The notes under the pieces are model-generated. The model saw only the letters and a list, made by a program, of their open reading frames with translations, did no database searches and had not been told where the DNA came from. The position numbers and the translations under genes are program-made. DNA of 26,870 bases, from positions 1 through 26,870 of the IMG/VR virus record IMGVR_UViG_3300008267_000296; one strand, 5' to 3'. Below are positions 15,701 to 25,669 of the stretch, piece after piece. The DNA is from a virus. Positions within the stretch are counted from its first letter, which is position 1. The number at the start of each line of letters is the position of its first letter.

Positions 15701-18700
15701 GTTGTGAAAAAGGGCCTAATGGGGGTAGAATTATGTGGTTTCCTCCGTATGATTTAACTTTCAATGAATCAGTTAAACCTGATTTTGATAGTATTAATTT
15801 TTTAGGTAGACCCGAACCAATATATACGTATAAAAATACATCTAGAACTGGAAGTTTATCGTGGTCTATAATTGTAGATCACCCCTCAATATCTAATCTT
15901 TTAATAGAAAAAGAATTAGAAAACGTAACACCCGACTCTGAAATAACAAAAATAATGGATTCGTTTTTTGCTGGGTGTTTAAAATATGATCTATATGAAT
16001 TAGCAAAAAAATTCGTTCAATTCACACCAAACGATATACAAGAAGCGATTAGTTTAGTCAAAAATAAAGAAGACGCTAAAAAAGTTGCAACTGAAACTTC
16101 ACCTGAGCCCGAAGCCATAGTTGAAACACAAGATGGTTTAACGGATGATGAAAAAGAAAAATTTAAAGAAATATATTTGTTTTTTGAAAATGCGCTACCT
16201 GACGATTCAGACACAACAACAACCTCAAAAAATTATAAACAATGGTATGATGTTTATACAAAACAAAGCATTAAAGATTTATATACGGGTAATAATAGTT
16301 TAATAAAAGATAAAATTTTTAATTATCCATTAAAAACAAATGTTACTCCTAAAATTTTAGATAACTCAACTCAAGACTTTGATTATAAAAGTTATATAGA
16401 TACAAGAAAAACGGCCATATCAAGTTTTTATAATGATAGAATAGTTACCGCTATTAATATTTTAGATGAGTTTAAAAATAAAATAGCAAAAGTTTTAGAT
16501 TCTGGAGGTAAAGTTTCGTTTAGTCTTTTAGGAACTGCAAGTAGTGTTAGTGGCGTTGATTATAATAAAAGACTATCATCAAGAAGAATTGATTCTGTTA
16601 AACAATATATTTTGGATTTTGAGTATAATGGAAAAAAATTAAAAACTTATTTAGATAAAACATTAATAATAAAAGAAGACCCACAAGGTGATAGGGCTGA
16701 AAATATAACTGACGAAAGTTTAAAAGACATCAACTGCTCCGAACCATTTAAGACTGTGGTTAATGGTGTTACTGTTGGGCAAAATAGTTATGAAGGGACA
16801 TTTTCAGTTCAAGCAATGGCGTGTAGAAGAACCAAAATTACAGATTTATTAGTTGAGCCAGTACCTAAACCTAAAGAATCCGAGCCGACATCTGATGGGC
16901 AATTAACCGAAACAGAACAAAAAGACAATCAAACGATCACACCCCCAAATATAGGAAGTAGCCCAACAGACATACAAGAAACTCCCGTATATCAAGGACT
17001 TGCAAAAAAATTAATTAGAAACTTATTAAGTGAATGTGATTATTTTGAAATGTTAAACGACCAACAACCAATGGTGTATGATGGAATTAAAAGTAAATTT
17101 AAAAATTTTCACCCAATTTTCCATTCAATTACACCTGAAGGTTTAAATTCAAGACTTACATTTTTACAGCAATGTATGAGACCTGGTGATACCATACCTA
17201 CGGTGACTCAATCTGACACAGGAACTCTTTCATTGAACTATCAAGACGCATTTAACAGTGCATTTGGATCCCCTCCTGTTTTAGTTTTAAGGGTTGGAGA
17301 TTTTTACCACACTAAAATTATACCAACAAACTTAACAATAAAATTTGATAAAGGGGCTCTCTTTGATATTAACCCAGAAGGAATAGGAGTACAACCAATG
17401 GTTGCAAGTATAGATTTATCTTTTAACTTTATTGGAGGACAAGGAATTGCGGCACCTGTGGCTAAATTACAAAACGCATTATCATTTAATTATTATGCAA
17501 ATACCGAATTATATGATGAAAGAGCGGAAGTAACTGATGAAGATTTGACAAAAAAATATGATGCAGAATTCTATGAGGCGGCAAAATTAAATACCAAAAA
17601 TAAAAAAGACGAAAAACCGCAAAATGAATTAGGTAAAACTATTGGTGAAATTAAAACATCAACAACTGATCCAAGTGGATCAACAACAGGGACAATTTCA
17701 TATGAAAAAAATATGAAAACATTAATAGAGGTCACATCATCGTATGTTAATAATGTGACAAATACCCTTAAAACGATATCGGATAGTTATGGTTTAGGTG
17801 GTTTATATATTACAAATACCGATAGAAAATACCAAGAAGGGAATGTTTATACTACGGACGTTAAAATTTATGGAAAATCGGAAAATTTTCAAAATAAAAT
17901 AAGTTCATTGTTTTCCACTTTTAAAGATGATATTGAAAATGAAATAACACCATTATTGGCTGATTTAGGGTTAGAAAATTTTAAAAACAACCAAAAAAGA
18001 AAAATCAAAAGACAACTTAAAAAAATGGCAAACGATAGAAAAACAATTTATTTGAATTTTATTGATGAGCAAAATAATAAAATAGTTGTAGAAGAATTAA
18101 ATTTTATGAAACAAGTGGATCAATTAAATTTTGTTTCAGATGCTAAAGACGGTTTTATAAATTCAAGAGGACGAACAATAGTATATGACGTTTCAGGAAC
18201 TGCAGATGTAGACCCATCATCAAGTGGATACCCCAATACTTTACAAGAATTAAGGGGTGATTATCTTATAGTTGCAGACGACATAAATAATTTTATAACA
18301 AACCTTGAAACAGAAAAAATCATATCAACCACAGAAGATGAAAAATGGGTAGATACTTTTGATTTTAATTTATATATCGGTGAAAATCAAACAAGTCAAG
18401 ACAATAGATTGAATATGGTTTTTGGGACTGAAATAGTTAATAACATAGATGGATTTGTAAATGAAATAGTTGAACCTATTAATAACAATGAAGATAAAAC
18501 TAAATGGATAATTTATTTAAGAAAAAACTTAGGTAATCAAACAACGGGAGCCATTTCAGCAAATGGAATTTTTAATAATTATAAAAAACAAAAAGAAATT
18601 ATAGTAAAAAGATTTGAAGATTTTAATGTGAATTATTTTGGTGATAGATACAGACAATACAGACCTTATTCAGATACTAAAAAAAGAATTTGTGATTTTG

Positions 18701-18810
18701 TTTCTCAAATACCTGTTAATGATACGGACTCTGAAAAATTACAAAAAATCGCATCAAAAACTAATACTGAAGGTGATAGGTTTAACTTAAAAAACAAAGG
18801 ATTTAATTAA
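12775..18810 (+). CDS. Giant baseplate/tail protein with N-terminal repeats and an OmpA-like domain (2011 aa)
   Basis: The function is unassigned; it is probably a baseplate or tail-tip structural protein. Residues ~55-468 contain about eight imperfect repeats of ~50 residues, recognisable by an NKY-GP or NKYTPEGG turn, an EG-x-Y-x-F/Y-x-DT-x-GS stretch and LE-x-IGNQQE. Residues ~1195-1360 look like an OmpA/MotB C-terminal domain: SGGKVSFSLLGTASS at 1243-1257 and N1264-x2-L1267-S1268-x2-R1271-x3-V1275. The Asp that usually binds the peptidoglycan peptide is missing (GTAS instead of GHTD), so binding is uncertain. Residues ~1500-1583 form a beta-rich block (RVGDFYHTKIIPTNLTIKF to SFNFIGGQG) resembling tube-like folds of tube-initiator proteins such as T4 gp48 or gp54. 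T4 also has genes 48 and 54 just after its tape measure. The next gene starts two bases after its stop codon. Confidence 0.65.
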   Translation: MESPLSFNSSENFRKKLLVRNLKPYKVDGSFTSNDTNIVKEYQIVDYSVIDSESIEIIGNKQEIILYPKNKYGPTNTNSTYGNIVNINLNLNTESNQGTYGYDKTIDSKLEQIGNQREIFSKIKNVYKSSGDDYGIPVYTINNDNIILTNGTGIYDISDTFGSYLEQIGNQQEVTLRVKNKYTPEGGNDYGNTRYSINDILSIGSNEGSYTFVDSVGSNLEVKGLEKRNETFPSNQYGPTNGQSLFVVEPFINQQTNAPEGNYGFDDTFNSPLEIIGNQQEIVLRVKNKYTPEGGTDYGQTRYSINDLLPIGSNEGEYNFADTVGSKLETDGSLFRNQLFPISQYGPEGEQSQNTVNPNVNQQTFSNEGNYDYNDTLGSPLEVFAENSLNFQINQYGPQSQPGNAADENINIQTKPFEGEYDFSDTVGSELEIIGKIESNDAYVINKYVTGDGDYDTITIDDIQTQTTGQRYYNSSQSFSFLPSDYLPINILLSNNPNGSNGSLSQDSDLAKIAAKRLQKEFKYRVAAELLSETLGRLNVVNSSIDPDSGEISVKPKLDPFNALGILSGNVPLIQRNYKITDSNNIIGKAIGFVANLTGLYSPYSLIPGEYFDYPKKRLLNRLIDNPFEPLTTGVMGAITKITSPPNQTGSERFVAFTSNATQSLIFNQISLNEFRPKYTAGFVDSAVNTLTGVNLSAPDGSFYIGSRKNTITEIVSPVNALPVYKDGEPFNMAVYSYGEVAKEYEGEKINDYFFGLNTRPLYDGKSQITGDFSWTTKKSFFKPGRKVGPGGKQEYKQNEVFDANIKRAFEDSVSYSLDFKEGSILDVTQKIVDAGSKNGVYYLKHVGNAINQVSKVFNDGYIEITKGSRVIKYKTKNSVESTSKNFEGLEYCRLFTKDNPYYTYSQLQKTDGNIRKSTYSIFDNTYNLNIAPMNDKNGQSTNIQEGKVKKYMFSLENLAWRTSNKKGFTVDDLPSCEKGPNGGRIMWFPPYDLTFNESVKPDFDSINFLGRPEPIYTYKNTSRTGSLSWSIIVDHPSISNLLIEKELENVTPDSEITKIMDSFFAGCLKYDLYELAKKFVQFTPNDIQEAISLVKNKEDAKKVATETSPEPEAIVETQDGLTDDEKEKFKEIYLFFENALPDDSDTTTTSKNYKQWYDVYTKQSIKDLYTGNNSLIKDKIFNYPLKTNVTPKILDNSTQDFDYKSYIDTRKTAISSFYNDRIVTAINILDEFKNKIAKVLDSGGKVSFSLLGTASSVSGVDYNKRLSSRRIDSVKQYILDFEYNGKKLKTYLDKTLIIKEDPQGDRAENITDESLKDINCSEPFKTVVNGVTVGQNSYEGTFSVQAMACRRTKITDLLVEPVPKPKESEPTSDGQLTETEQKDNQTITPPNIGSSPTDIQETPVYQGLAKKLIRNLLSECDYFEMLNDQQPMVYDGIKSKFKNFHPIFHSITPEGLNSRLTFLQQCMRPGDTIPTVTQSDTGTLSLNYQDAFNSAFGSPPVLVLRVGDFYHTKIIPTNLTIKFDKGALFDINPEGIGVQPMVASIDLSFNFIGGQGIAAPVAKLQNALSFNYYANTELYDERAEVTDEDLTKKYDAEFYEAAKLNTKNKKDEKPQNELGKTIGEIKTSTTDPSGSTTGTISYEKNMKTLIEVTSSYVNNVTNTLKTISDSYGLGGLYITNTDRKYQEGNVYTTDVKIYGKSENFQNKISSLFSTFKDDIENEITPLLADLGLENFKNNQKRKIKRQLKKMANDRKTIYLNFIDEQNNKIVVEELNFMKQVDQLNFVSDAKDGFINSRGRTIVYDVSGTADVDPSSSGYPNTLQELRGDYLIVADDINNFITNLETEKIISTTEDEKWVDTFDFNLYIGENQTSQDNRLNMVFGTEIVNNIDGFVNEIVEPINNNEDKTKWIIYLRKNLGNQTTGAISANGIFNNYKKQKEIIVKRFEDFNVNYFGDRYRQYRPYSDTKKRICDFVSQIPVNDTDSEKLQKIASKTNTEGDRFNLKNKGFN
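13271..13745 (+). repeat. Internal duplication in the giant baseplate gene
   Basis: The segment starting near 13271 and the one near 13595 are close copies at the DNA level, including an identical stretch around 13319-13334 and 13643-13658. They are exactly 324 bases (108 codons) apart. This indicates that a two-unit block of the ~50-residue repeats was duplicated recently relative to the other, more diverged units. Confidence 0.7.
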
Positions 18811-18812
18811 TT

Positions 18813-19130
18813 ATGCAATATTACAATAGATACCAAAAGTTTTTAATAGATGGACAACAAACTGTCGTACCATTTGTTTCTATAGGGATTAGAACAACAG
18901 ATCAAAACTATGTTTATATAAAAAATAAATCTAGGTTAGATAAAATTAGTTACGAAAAATATGGGACACCTTATTTTGATTGGTTGATTTTAGCTGCTAA
19001 CCCATTATACGGTGGTTTAGAAACGGAAATACCTGACGGAGCAGTTTTAATTATACCATTTCCTTTAATAAACGCATTGAAAGACTACAAAAGTGCTGTA
19101 GATACACATATTTTTTATTATGGCCGTTAA
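18813..19130 (+). CDS. LysM-like baseplate protein, P2 gpX / T4 gp53-like
   Basis: This is a 105-residue protein. Residues ~38-90 form a LysM-like module: SRLDKISYEKYG, then YFDWLILAANPLYGG, and a PDGAVLIIPFPL end. This is the order seen in phage tail LysM proteins (loop with D-x-I-xx-x-x-YG, a helix with W and N-P, a proline-rich final strand). In P2 gpX and in the C-terminal part of T4 gp53 such a module sits in the baseplate. The first 30 residues (YYNRYQKFLIDGQQ) resemble baseplate wedge N-termini. It is embedded between the two giant baseplate genes, starting two bases after the first and overlapping the second by 11 bases. That places it in the same complex and indicates coupled translation. 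Confidence 0.7.
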   Translation: MQYYNRYQKFLIDGQQTVVPFVSIGIRTTDQNYVYIKNKSRLDKISYEKYGTPYFDWLILAANPLYGGLETEIPDGAVLIIPFPLINALKDYKSAVDTHIFYYGR

Positions 19131-22100
19131 TGATCCAAACAAATTTAGACAGATATATAATCTTGAAAATCAAATATTAGTCGAAGCCGACTACGATAAT
19201 ATAATTATTATCGACCCAAATAAAGTAGTAGATAACCAAAAACAGGTAAAAGATAGGTTTGTACAACAAGAAAATTTTGTTATGTATGCTAATTTGGAAA
19301 CTAAAATTATTCCAAGAACAAAATTAGCGATTGGTGAAAGTTTTGATTCACCAGTAAATAATACAACAATTGCATCATTAGGAAGTGGTGACGACGATTT
19401 AAATATTAATTTTTTAAAACCAAAAGGAAAACAGTACTTCGATACTAGTTGGTCAGACGAATTTACAGGTAGAGGTACAAGACAAGGGAGGGGAACAAAT
19501 CAAAACGCTCAATATGAAACCAAACAAGATGGTGGAGGATCTACGTTTAAAAGTAAAGTTTTAAATTTTGAAGATACACAAACTTTAGGTATAGAATCAA
19601 TAAGGGTAAAAATATCATCAATAGGTACACCTACAGTTGATATTGATTTAACGGACATTAGAGGAAGGGCGTTATTTGAACAGGGAGAAAATTCTTTGTA
19701 TTCAGTCTTTTTCAATTTACCATACCCAACATTTTATTTGGTATTGAAAGGTTACTACGGTAAGGCTATAAGGTATCAACTTACATTACTAAGTTTCAAT
19801 GCAAAGTTTTCACCTGAAAGTGGAAATTTTAATATCAGTTTGAAATTAATGGGTAGAAATAGTGCGATTTTAGCTGACAGTTTAATATCCTTTGCTAAAC
19901 ATTCACCAAAAATGTTTAGAACAGAAGTAACCACAAATAAAAAAACATCAACATCAAGTTCAAGTAGTTCAAATTCAACAACAAAAAACGTTACAAACGA
20001 TACGGTAGGGTTGCAAAAACTAAGGGAGGTATATAAAATATATGAAAGCAAGGGGTTAATCAAAGACTTACCTGTTACCACTATGGAAGATTTTATTATT
20101 AAATGTAATAGTTTCGATAAAAACGTACAAGATAAAATAAAGGGTGGTGACTTTGATGTTATAAATGATGTTGCTGATTATAGAAAAAACTTGGATGATT
20201 TAAAACAAAGAGTTTTTTTTAATTCTATATCCGATTTTTTAGATACATCAGAAAAGTTATATATTGATGGTAAAATTTATTATCCTTATTTAGAGAGTTT
20301 TAATTTAGAAAATAGAAATAAAAAAAGAGAAGCAGTAAAGTCAGATTTTGACGTATTAGTAAAAAGATTAAATGAAAACACAAGTTTTGGTAAGGGAGGA
20401 AAATACAAATTACCCGGGAAAGCAAAAGAACAAAGTGGAGAGATTACAAATAAACTTAATTTTGATGAGATAATAACAAATTCAATAGACTATAATGGAA
20501 TCTCTAATGAAAATTTTAAAAAAACATACGAATTAAATTATGGATCTGCACCGTCAGATGAAGAATTAGAAAAATTTATAATTGATTTTAAAACACTAAA
20601 TAAAACAAAACAAATTATAATAGATTCAAAAGGAAACCAAGTACAGTCAAACCCAACCCTATGGTTTTTTGGTGATAAGGTTTCTAATACTTCAGAATAC
20701 TTTCCTGATAGTTTTTTAGATAAAATTAATAAAATGACTTTAGATGTTGAAAATAAAAGAAAAGTCATTGAACAGGCGTTAACCGATGAGTTAAAAAACA
20801 TTTTAGTGGATAGTAAATCGGGTTTAGGGTTTACACCGACCATTAGAAATGTTTTTGCAGTATTATTTGGTGGGTTAGATGCTTTCTATAGAATGATGGA
20901 GGACACCCATACAAACGCATGGAAACAAAGAAAAAACCCAATAAGACTTGATGTAATTTTACCTCCAGGAAAAAATGTTGGGGTGGACACAGTGGAAGTC
21001 GTTAATGGAACTGCAGAATTAAATAAAGAAAACACTGTATATCCTTGGCCTCAATATTATGAATTAGAAAGACAGAATGATGGAAGTGAACAATACACAA
21101 TAAAATATCCTGGTGACGCATTATCTGTTGCTGCAACAAAAGGGTTTAATCAAGTTATATGGCCTGAAATTGCATTCACCGAAGAGTACATTGCTGCATC
21201 ATTAGAGAAAGAATCACCACAAACACCACAAGTAACTGGTAATGAAAAAAAAGACACAGATTATGTGTCAGTATCCGCAATAGAATTTCCCTTTAAAACT
21301 TTACCTTACCAAGACATATCCGAGGTTAGTTTTCTGTATGAAATTTTTGAAAGATCTTACCTTTCGACACATTATAGTAAAATAAATAGGGGTAATTATA
21401 AAACAGATCAAATTGATAAATTCCTTAGCGACATTGAGGGGGAAAATATCAAAACATCGATAACCAGTAATTTAAGCCCAGTACTTAACAATATTTTAAA
21501 AAACTCAAAACCTATTTTTACTGAATATTTAAAAAATCTAAAAGAGATATCATCAAAAGGTACAGGACCTAGTTGGGTGAATTATTCAAACTCTAATTAT
21601 AATTTAAATTACATTAAAAATTATATAGATTCCGGTTATAATAAAATTTACAGTATAGATACATTAAACGGAACATCGATTGCAATTGCAGGAAATATTC
21701 CATTTAAAGATAAGATAAAAGATTACATTAATAATACAAAATCTTCTGAAGAATTTTTTCTTGACCCATACCCATTAAATGATATTAATTGGTTAAAAAA
21801 TAATCTTCAAGACGGACAATCATTGACCACGGTAAATGACTTTTTTAACACTAAAAGTCTTCTATTTTTAGACGATAAAAAAACAATTGCAAGACTTGGC
21901 GAAAATGAAACTATAACTAATGTTAACTTATTTGTTGATAAATATGGTTTTGAAAATTATACAAGTACTAATTATTTATTAGACCAACAAAATCAAGTAA
22001 CAGTTAACAGTAGAGATTCTTTAAAAAATTATTTCTTAAATAAGAAAAATGAATATCTGTATTTAACTGAATCTTTTATTGAATATGGTAATAATTATTC

Positions 22101-25100
22101 TGGAAATGTCGGTACAAACATACAAACAACTTCATTGTTGAACACACCTTATTTTATAAACGCAATATTAGATGGGGTAGAAAAATCAAAAAACCCAAAT
22201 GAAAAAACTCCATATACTTCTTTAGGTTATTTGTTTTTAAATTCATTACCACTTATTACAACAAAAGAAAAAATAAAACAAACCTCATCAAATAACGCAG
22301 CACCAACAGACTTAGATTATTTGGCAGCAACATTCAATAAATTTTCCGCAATACATAAATTACCATATGCTTGGGTTTTAAAATATGGATCTATTTGGCA
22401 CAGATATAAAAAATATATTGAAGGTAGTGGTGATATTTTAGATAGTGTTTGGAAAGATTTTGATTATTTAGGGAATTACGATCCGATTAATTCTGCGGCA
22501 ACCACTTCATATTCAGGTACATGGATTGGAAACATTACATTACAACAATCAACATTAGTACCTAACTTAACAAACGTAACTTTAGATACAATAACAACTG
22601 GGTTTTACCCAAAAGTTATTAACAATTTATATAGGTTTTTTTATAACAACGATTTAAGTATACTGCAAACCCCAACATATAATAACTTCGTATCCATAAC
22701 TAATAATTTTGGATTCAAAGCTGTTAATTCTTACAGTAGATTTTTTGATGTGGGGTTTGATACTCAATCACCTAACAGGCAATTTACTATAAAAAACTAC
22801 CACCAATATTTTGAAAAACCAAACGGAGACGATACCAAGATATTAGTTATACCTAGTATGGGTAGTATCGGGTTTAACCAATCCGAGTTTGAGTGTTTTA
22901 ATAGTAATGATAAAAAAACTGAAGAAATGTTTAATAACAAATCAGTTTACAACGGATCTGTGAGATCTTTATGGTCAGCACCTAATTTTGGATACTTCGA
23001 TAATAGTTTAATAAAAAAACCAAAGTATAATGAGTACATCAAAAAAATAGACACAACACAAAATAAAAAACAATCGGCGTTTAATTTAAAAAATAATCAA
23101 GACACATACTCTTCAATAGAAGAAATTTTTGCTTTATTTGAACCAAGTATACTCGATGAGTTTGAAAATAGATTTTTAGCTTTTTGTAATCCAAACCCTA
23201 ATGCGAGTGATTTAAAATTATTAGAAGAGCAAACCAATTCAACACAAACAACATCAGGACAAGTACCCAATATTGAACAAAAAAGACTTTTCAATCAGAT
23301 AGAATCTTTATTTTTAATACCTAAAAATTCAATAGATTTATCTGGAGATGATTCATCTGATGCTAAAAATATATCAAACGCTCAGTTAAATAACTTCGCA
23401 ACTTCACTAATAAAGTTTTTAAATTTTGACTGTATATTAAAACTTGGTAACCCATCTAATTTTGAAAGAAAATCATTTAATTATTTTACAGACAATCAAC
23501 AATTTAAACCAATTGCCGGTGTTAAACCTTCAGGTTACGTTAAAGGTTCGTTACCTGGAGATTCATTAAATACAACATTAATTAATAGTCAAATAGCAAA
23601 TAAAACAGAGTGGGAAACTTTAAAAAAATACGTTGGAGAGTTTACACAAAGTGGCATTGACTATCAAAATAGTGGATCATCAATAACTGATTTTTTTATA
23701 AAAAATAATATTGGATTTACACAAACAAATATTGAAACACTCTACCCTTTAATAAGGTTATACGCTAAAGAAAAATTAAAAGACAATACATTTAATGGAC
23801 CTAAATTTATTCAAAAAATAAATACTTTTATGGTTGAACAAAGAAGTTTTAATTCAGATGTGTTAGATGGTACGATTAGATATCTTAATAAAAATTTAGA
23901 TGAAACTAAAGTTAAAACGAATACCATTAATAGTTCATTAAGTGGTAACATTGTAAAATTAGAATATTATACAACATTAAAAACTTTAAACGATAAATGG
24001 ATTGCGGGTACTGATTTTACAAACAAAACTATATTTGAAGATTTTTTATTTTTAGATAGGGCTAATAGGGACATAGGGGATGAGTTTACAATAGATGTAA
24101 GTGAAATGGCAACTTTACTTTCTAATCCTAATAAAAATTATTTAGATTTAATAAGCGGTATTTTAGAAAAAAATTATTTTATATTTTTTGCAATGCCAGC
24201 ATACTTTAATTTTTACGGATTACAAGACGCCGTATCAAGTGGTAAACCAATCCCTGTCGATATTCCTAACTCACTTTTTGGTACTTATTTAGACGTTGAT
24301 TATATAGACTCAAGACCTAAATTCCTTTGTGTTTATGTGGGGAAACCTTCAGAATATCCTGCAAGTGATGCTTCTTATGTTAGGTTTAAAGACGATGCAT
24401 TTGACTTGAGAAAATATGATAACCCACTTAGAAAAGAAGATAAAGATGGAACAGACTTCTCTAAAAAAAATAAAGTAGTTGGATTTGCGGTTGATTACGG
24501 AATACAAAACCAAAGCATTTTTAAGGGAGTCGATTTAGATATGTCTGAAAAAAAGAACACTGCGGAATCAAATAGACTGGTTTCTCAAATAGGTCAGTCA
24601 GCATCGGGAGATAAAGTTGCACAACAAACGGTTTCATTATATAGTATTTATAAGGCTAGATCTTATACTGCTACAGTAAAATCTGTAGGTAACGCAATGA
24701 TACAACCAACAATGTATTTTAATTTAAGACACATACCATTATTTTATGGGCCTTATTGGATTATGTCTGTTGAGCACAGTGTTAGGCCTGGTAATTTTGA
24801 CACAACATTTAAAGGGGTTAGAATGCCAATTTATAGTTTACCTAAACCAAACTCTATGATTGAGGCGGTAAATAAAAACTATACAGAATATTACAAAGAT
24901 TTAATAGTAAAATCTAAAAAAGTAAACGAGTCGACTAATGAAAAAAATCTTAGTGATGAAAATGCAAATAAAAACGAAGAAACAGGACCGGTTATTGGTG
25001 AAGAAAATAGTTGTAAAAACGCTATTCCTGAACAATATAACACTTTAGAATTAGTAGACCTTAACCTCACAAATATTACTCAAAGTGAAATAAAAGATAA

Positions 25101-25665
25101 AATAAATAATTTAACCACAGGTGCGATATTAAAACCACTTTATTATGGGATAGTAAATAAAAAATATTTTAATAAAAACCAGGGAGTAATGATATCAACA
25201 CCAAATAACAATTTATATGGTATTAATGCCCTTACTTTATATAATAAGACATTAACAGACAATTACTCACTAAAAATAGTTTGTTTAAAAGGAGATAATG
25301 AAAGAACTTATCCATATTTTGCATTTCAAAAAATAGATGACAGTTTAAATTTTTATAACGAAATAGTCAAACCTTTTGAACCGATACTTGAAGAAATAAA
25401 AAATAGAAGTACAAAAACTGAAGTTAGTGAAAAATATGCAGAGGCATTTACTATGTTTACATTATTTTGGGATCAATCAAGATATGTTGATCCTAATGGT
25501 CGTGTTGGGTATTACCCTACATTACCAAAAAGTGCAGATGACTTTATAAAAAGATATGATGAAAAATTTTTGAGAGTAATAAATGAAAGTAAAAATAATT
25601 TTGTTAGTGAAACTAAGAATTATTTAATATCCTATAATAACTATTATAAACTTTTTTTCAATTAA
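19120..25665 (+). CDS. Giant baseplate hub-like protein (2181 aa)
   Basis: This is probably a baseplate hub or central tail-tip protein. Residues ~150-250 have hub-like strands: GIESIRVKISSIGTPTVDID, then FFNLPYPTFYLVLKGYYG and GNFNISLKLMGRN. A Ser/Thr/Asn linker follows near 270-290. Residues ~1845-1911 contain RSYTATVKSVGNAMIQP, then HIPLFYGPYWIMSVEHSVRPG and FKGVRMP. This is the pattern of the last beta domain of hub proteins of the gp27/gpD kind, which ends a tube-like fold. About 215 further residues (1965-2181) form a separate domain with YGINALTLYNK, YPYFAFQKIDDSLNFYNEIV and EKYAEAFTMFTLFWDQ. Its layout reminds me of peptidoglycan-hydrolase-like tail domains, but no catalytic motif is certain. 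T4 gp27 is about 390 residues, so most of this protein is extra. The start at 19120 overlaps the previous gene. Confidence 0.65.
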   Translation: MAVNDPNKFRQIYNLENQILVEADYDNIIIIDPNKVVDNQKQVKDRFVQQENFVMYANLETKIIPRTKLAIGESFDSPVNNTTIASLGSGDDDLNINFLKPKGKQYFDTSWSDEFTGRGTRQGRGTNQNAQYETKQDGGGSTFKSKVLNFEDTQTLGIESIRVKISSIGTPTVDIDLTDIRGRALFEQGENSLYSVFFNLPYPTFYLVLKGYYGKAIRYQLTLLSFNAKFSPESGNFNISLKLMGRNSAILADSLISFAKHSPKMFRTEVTTNKKTSTSSSSSSNSTTKNVTNDTVGLQKLREVYKIYESKGLIKDLPVTTMEDFIIKCNSFDKNVQDKIKGGDFDVINDVADYRKNLDDLKQRVFFNSISDFLDTSEKLYIDGKIYYPYLESFNLENRNKKREAVKSDFDVLVKRLNENTSFGKGGKYKLPGKAKEQSGEITNKLNFDEIITNSIDYNGISNENFKKTYELNYGSAPSDEELEKFIIDFKTLNKTKQIIIDSKGNQVQSNPTLWFFGDKVSNTSEYFPDSFLDKINKMTLDVENKRKVIEQALTDELKNILVDSKSGLGFTPTIRNVFAVLFGGLDAFYRMMEDTHTNAWKQRKNPIRLDVILPPGKNVGVDTVEVVNGTAELNKENTVYPWPQYYELERQNDGSEQYTIKYPGDALSVAATKGFNQVIWPEIAFTEEYIAASLEKESPQTPQVTGNEKKDTDYVSVSAIEFPFKTLPYQDISEVSFLYEIFERSYLSTHYSKINRGNYKTDQIDKFLSDIEGENIKTSITSNLSPVLNNILKNSKPIFTEYLKNLKEISSKGTGPSWVNYSNSNYNLNYIKNYIDSGYNKIYSIDTLNGTSIAIAGNIPFKDKIKDYINNTKSSEEFFLDPYPLNDINWLKNNLQDGQSLTTVNDFFNTKSLLFLDDKKTIARLGENETITNVNLFVDKYGFENYTSTNYLLDQQNQVTVNSRDSLKNYFLNKKNEYLYLTESFIEYGNNYSGNVGTNIQTTSLLNTPYFINAILDGVEKSKNPNEKTPYTSLGYLFLNSLPLITTKEKIKQTSSNNAAPTDLDYLAATFNKFSAIHKLPYAWVLKYGSIWHRYKKYIEGSGDILDSVWKDFDYLGNYDPINSAATTSYSGTWIGNITLQQSTLVPNLTNVTLDTITTGFYPKVINNLYRFFYNNDLSILQTPTYNNFVSITNNFGFKAVNSYSRFFDVGFDTQSPNRQFTIKNYHQYFEKPNGDDTKILVIPSMGSIGFNQSEFECFNSNDKKTEEMFNNKSVYNGSVRSLWSAPNFGYFDNSLIKKPKYNEYIKKIDTTQNKKQSAFNLKNNQDTYSSIEEIFALFEPSILDEFENRFLAFCNPNPNASDLKLLEEQTNSTQTTSGQVPNIEQKRLFNQIESLFLIPKNSIDLSGDDSSDAKNISNAQLNNFATSLIKFLNFDCILKLGNPSNFERKSFNYFTDNQQFKPIAGVKPSGYVKGSLPGDSLNTTLINSQIANKTEWETLKKYVGEFTQSGIDYQNSGSSITDFFIKNNIGFTQTNIETLYPLIRLYAKEKLKDNTFNGPKFIQKINTFMVEQRSFNSDVLDGTIRYLNKNLDETKVKTNTINSSLSGNIVKLEYYTTLKTLNDKWIAGTDFTNKTIFEDFLFLDRANRDIGDEFTIDVSEMATLLSNPNKNYLDLISGILEKNYFIFFAMPAYFNFYGLQDAVSSGKPIPVDIPNSLFGTYLDVDYIDSRPKFLCVYVGKPSEYPASDASYVRFKDDAFDLRKYDNPLRKEDKDGTDFSKKNKVVGFAVDYGIQNQSIFKGVDLDMSEKKNTAESNRLVSQIGQSASGDKVAQQTVSLYSIYKARSYTATVKSVGNAMIQPTMYFNLRHIPLFYGPYWIMSVEHSVRPGNFDTTFKGVRMPIYSLPKPNSMIEAVNKNYTEYYKDLIVKSKKVNESTNEKNLSDENANKNEETGPVIGEENSCKNAIPEQYNTLELVDLNLTNITQSEIKDKINNLTTGAILKPLYYGIVNKKYFNKNQGVMISTPNNNLYGINALTLYNKTLTDNYSLKIVCLKGDNERTYPYFAFQKIDDSLNFYNEIVKPFEPILEEIKNRSTKTEVSEKYAEAFTMFTLFWDQSRYVDPNGRVGYYPTLPKSADDFIKRYDEKFLRVINESKNNFVSETKNYLISYNNYYKLFFN

Positions 25666-25669
25666 ACAA

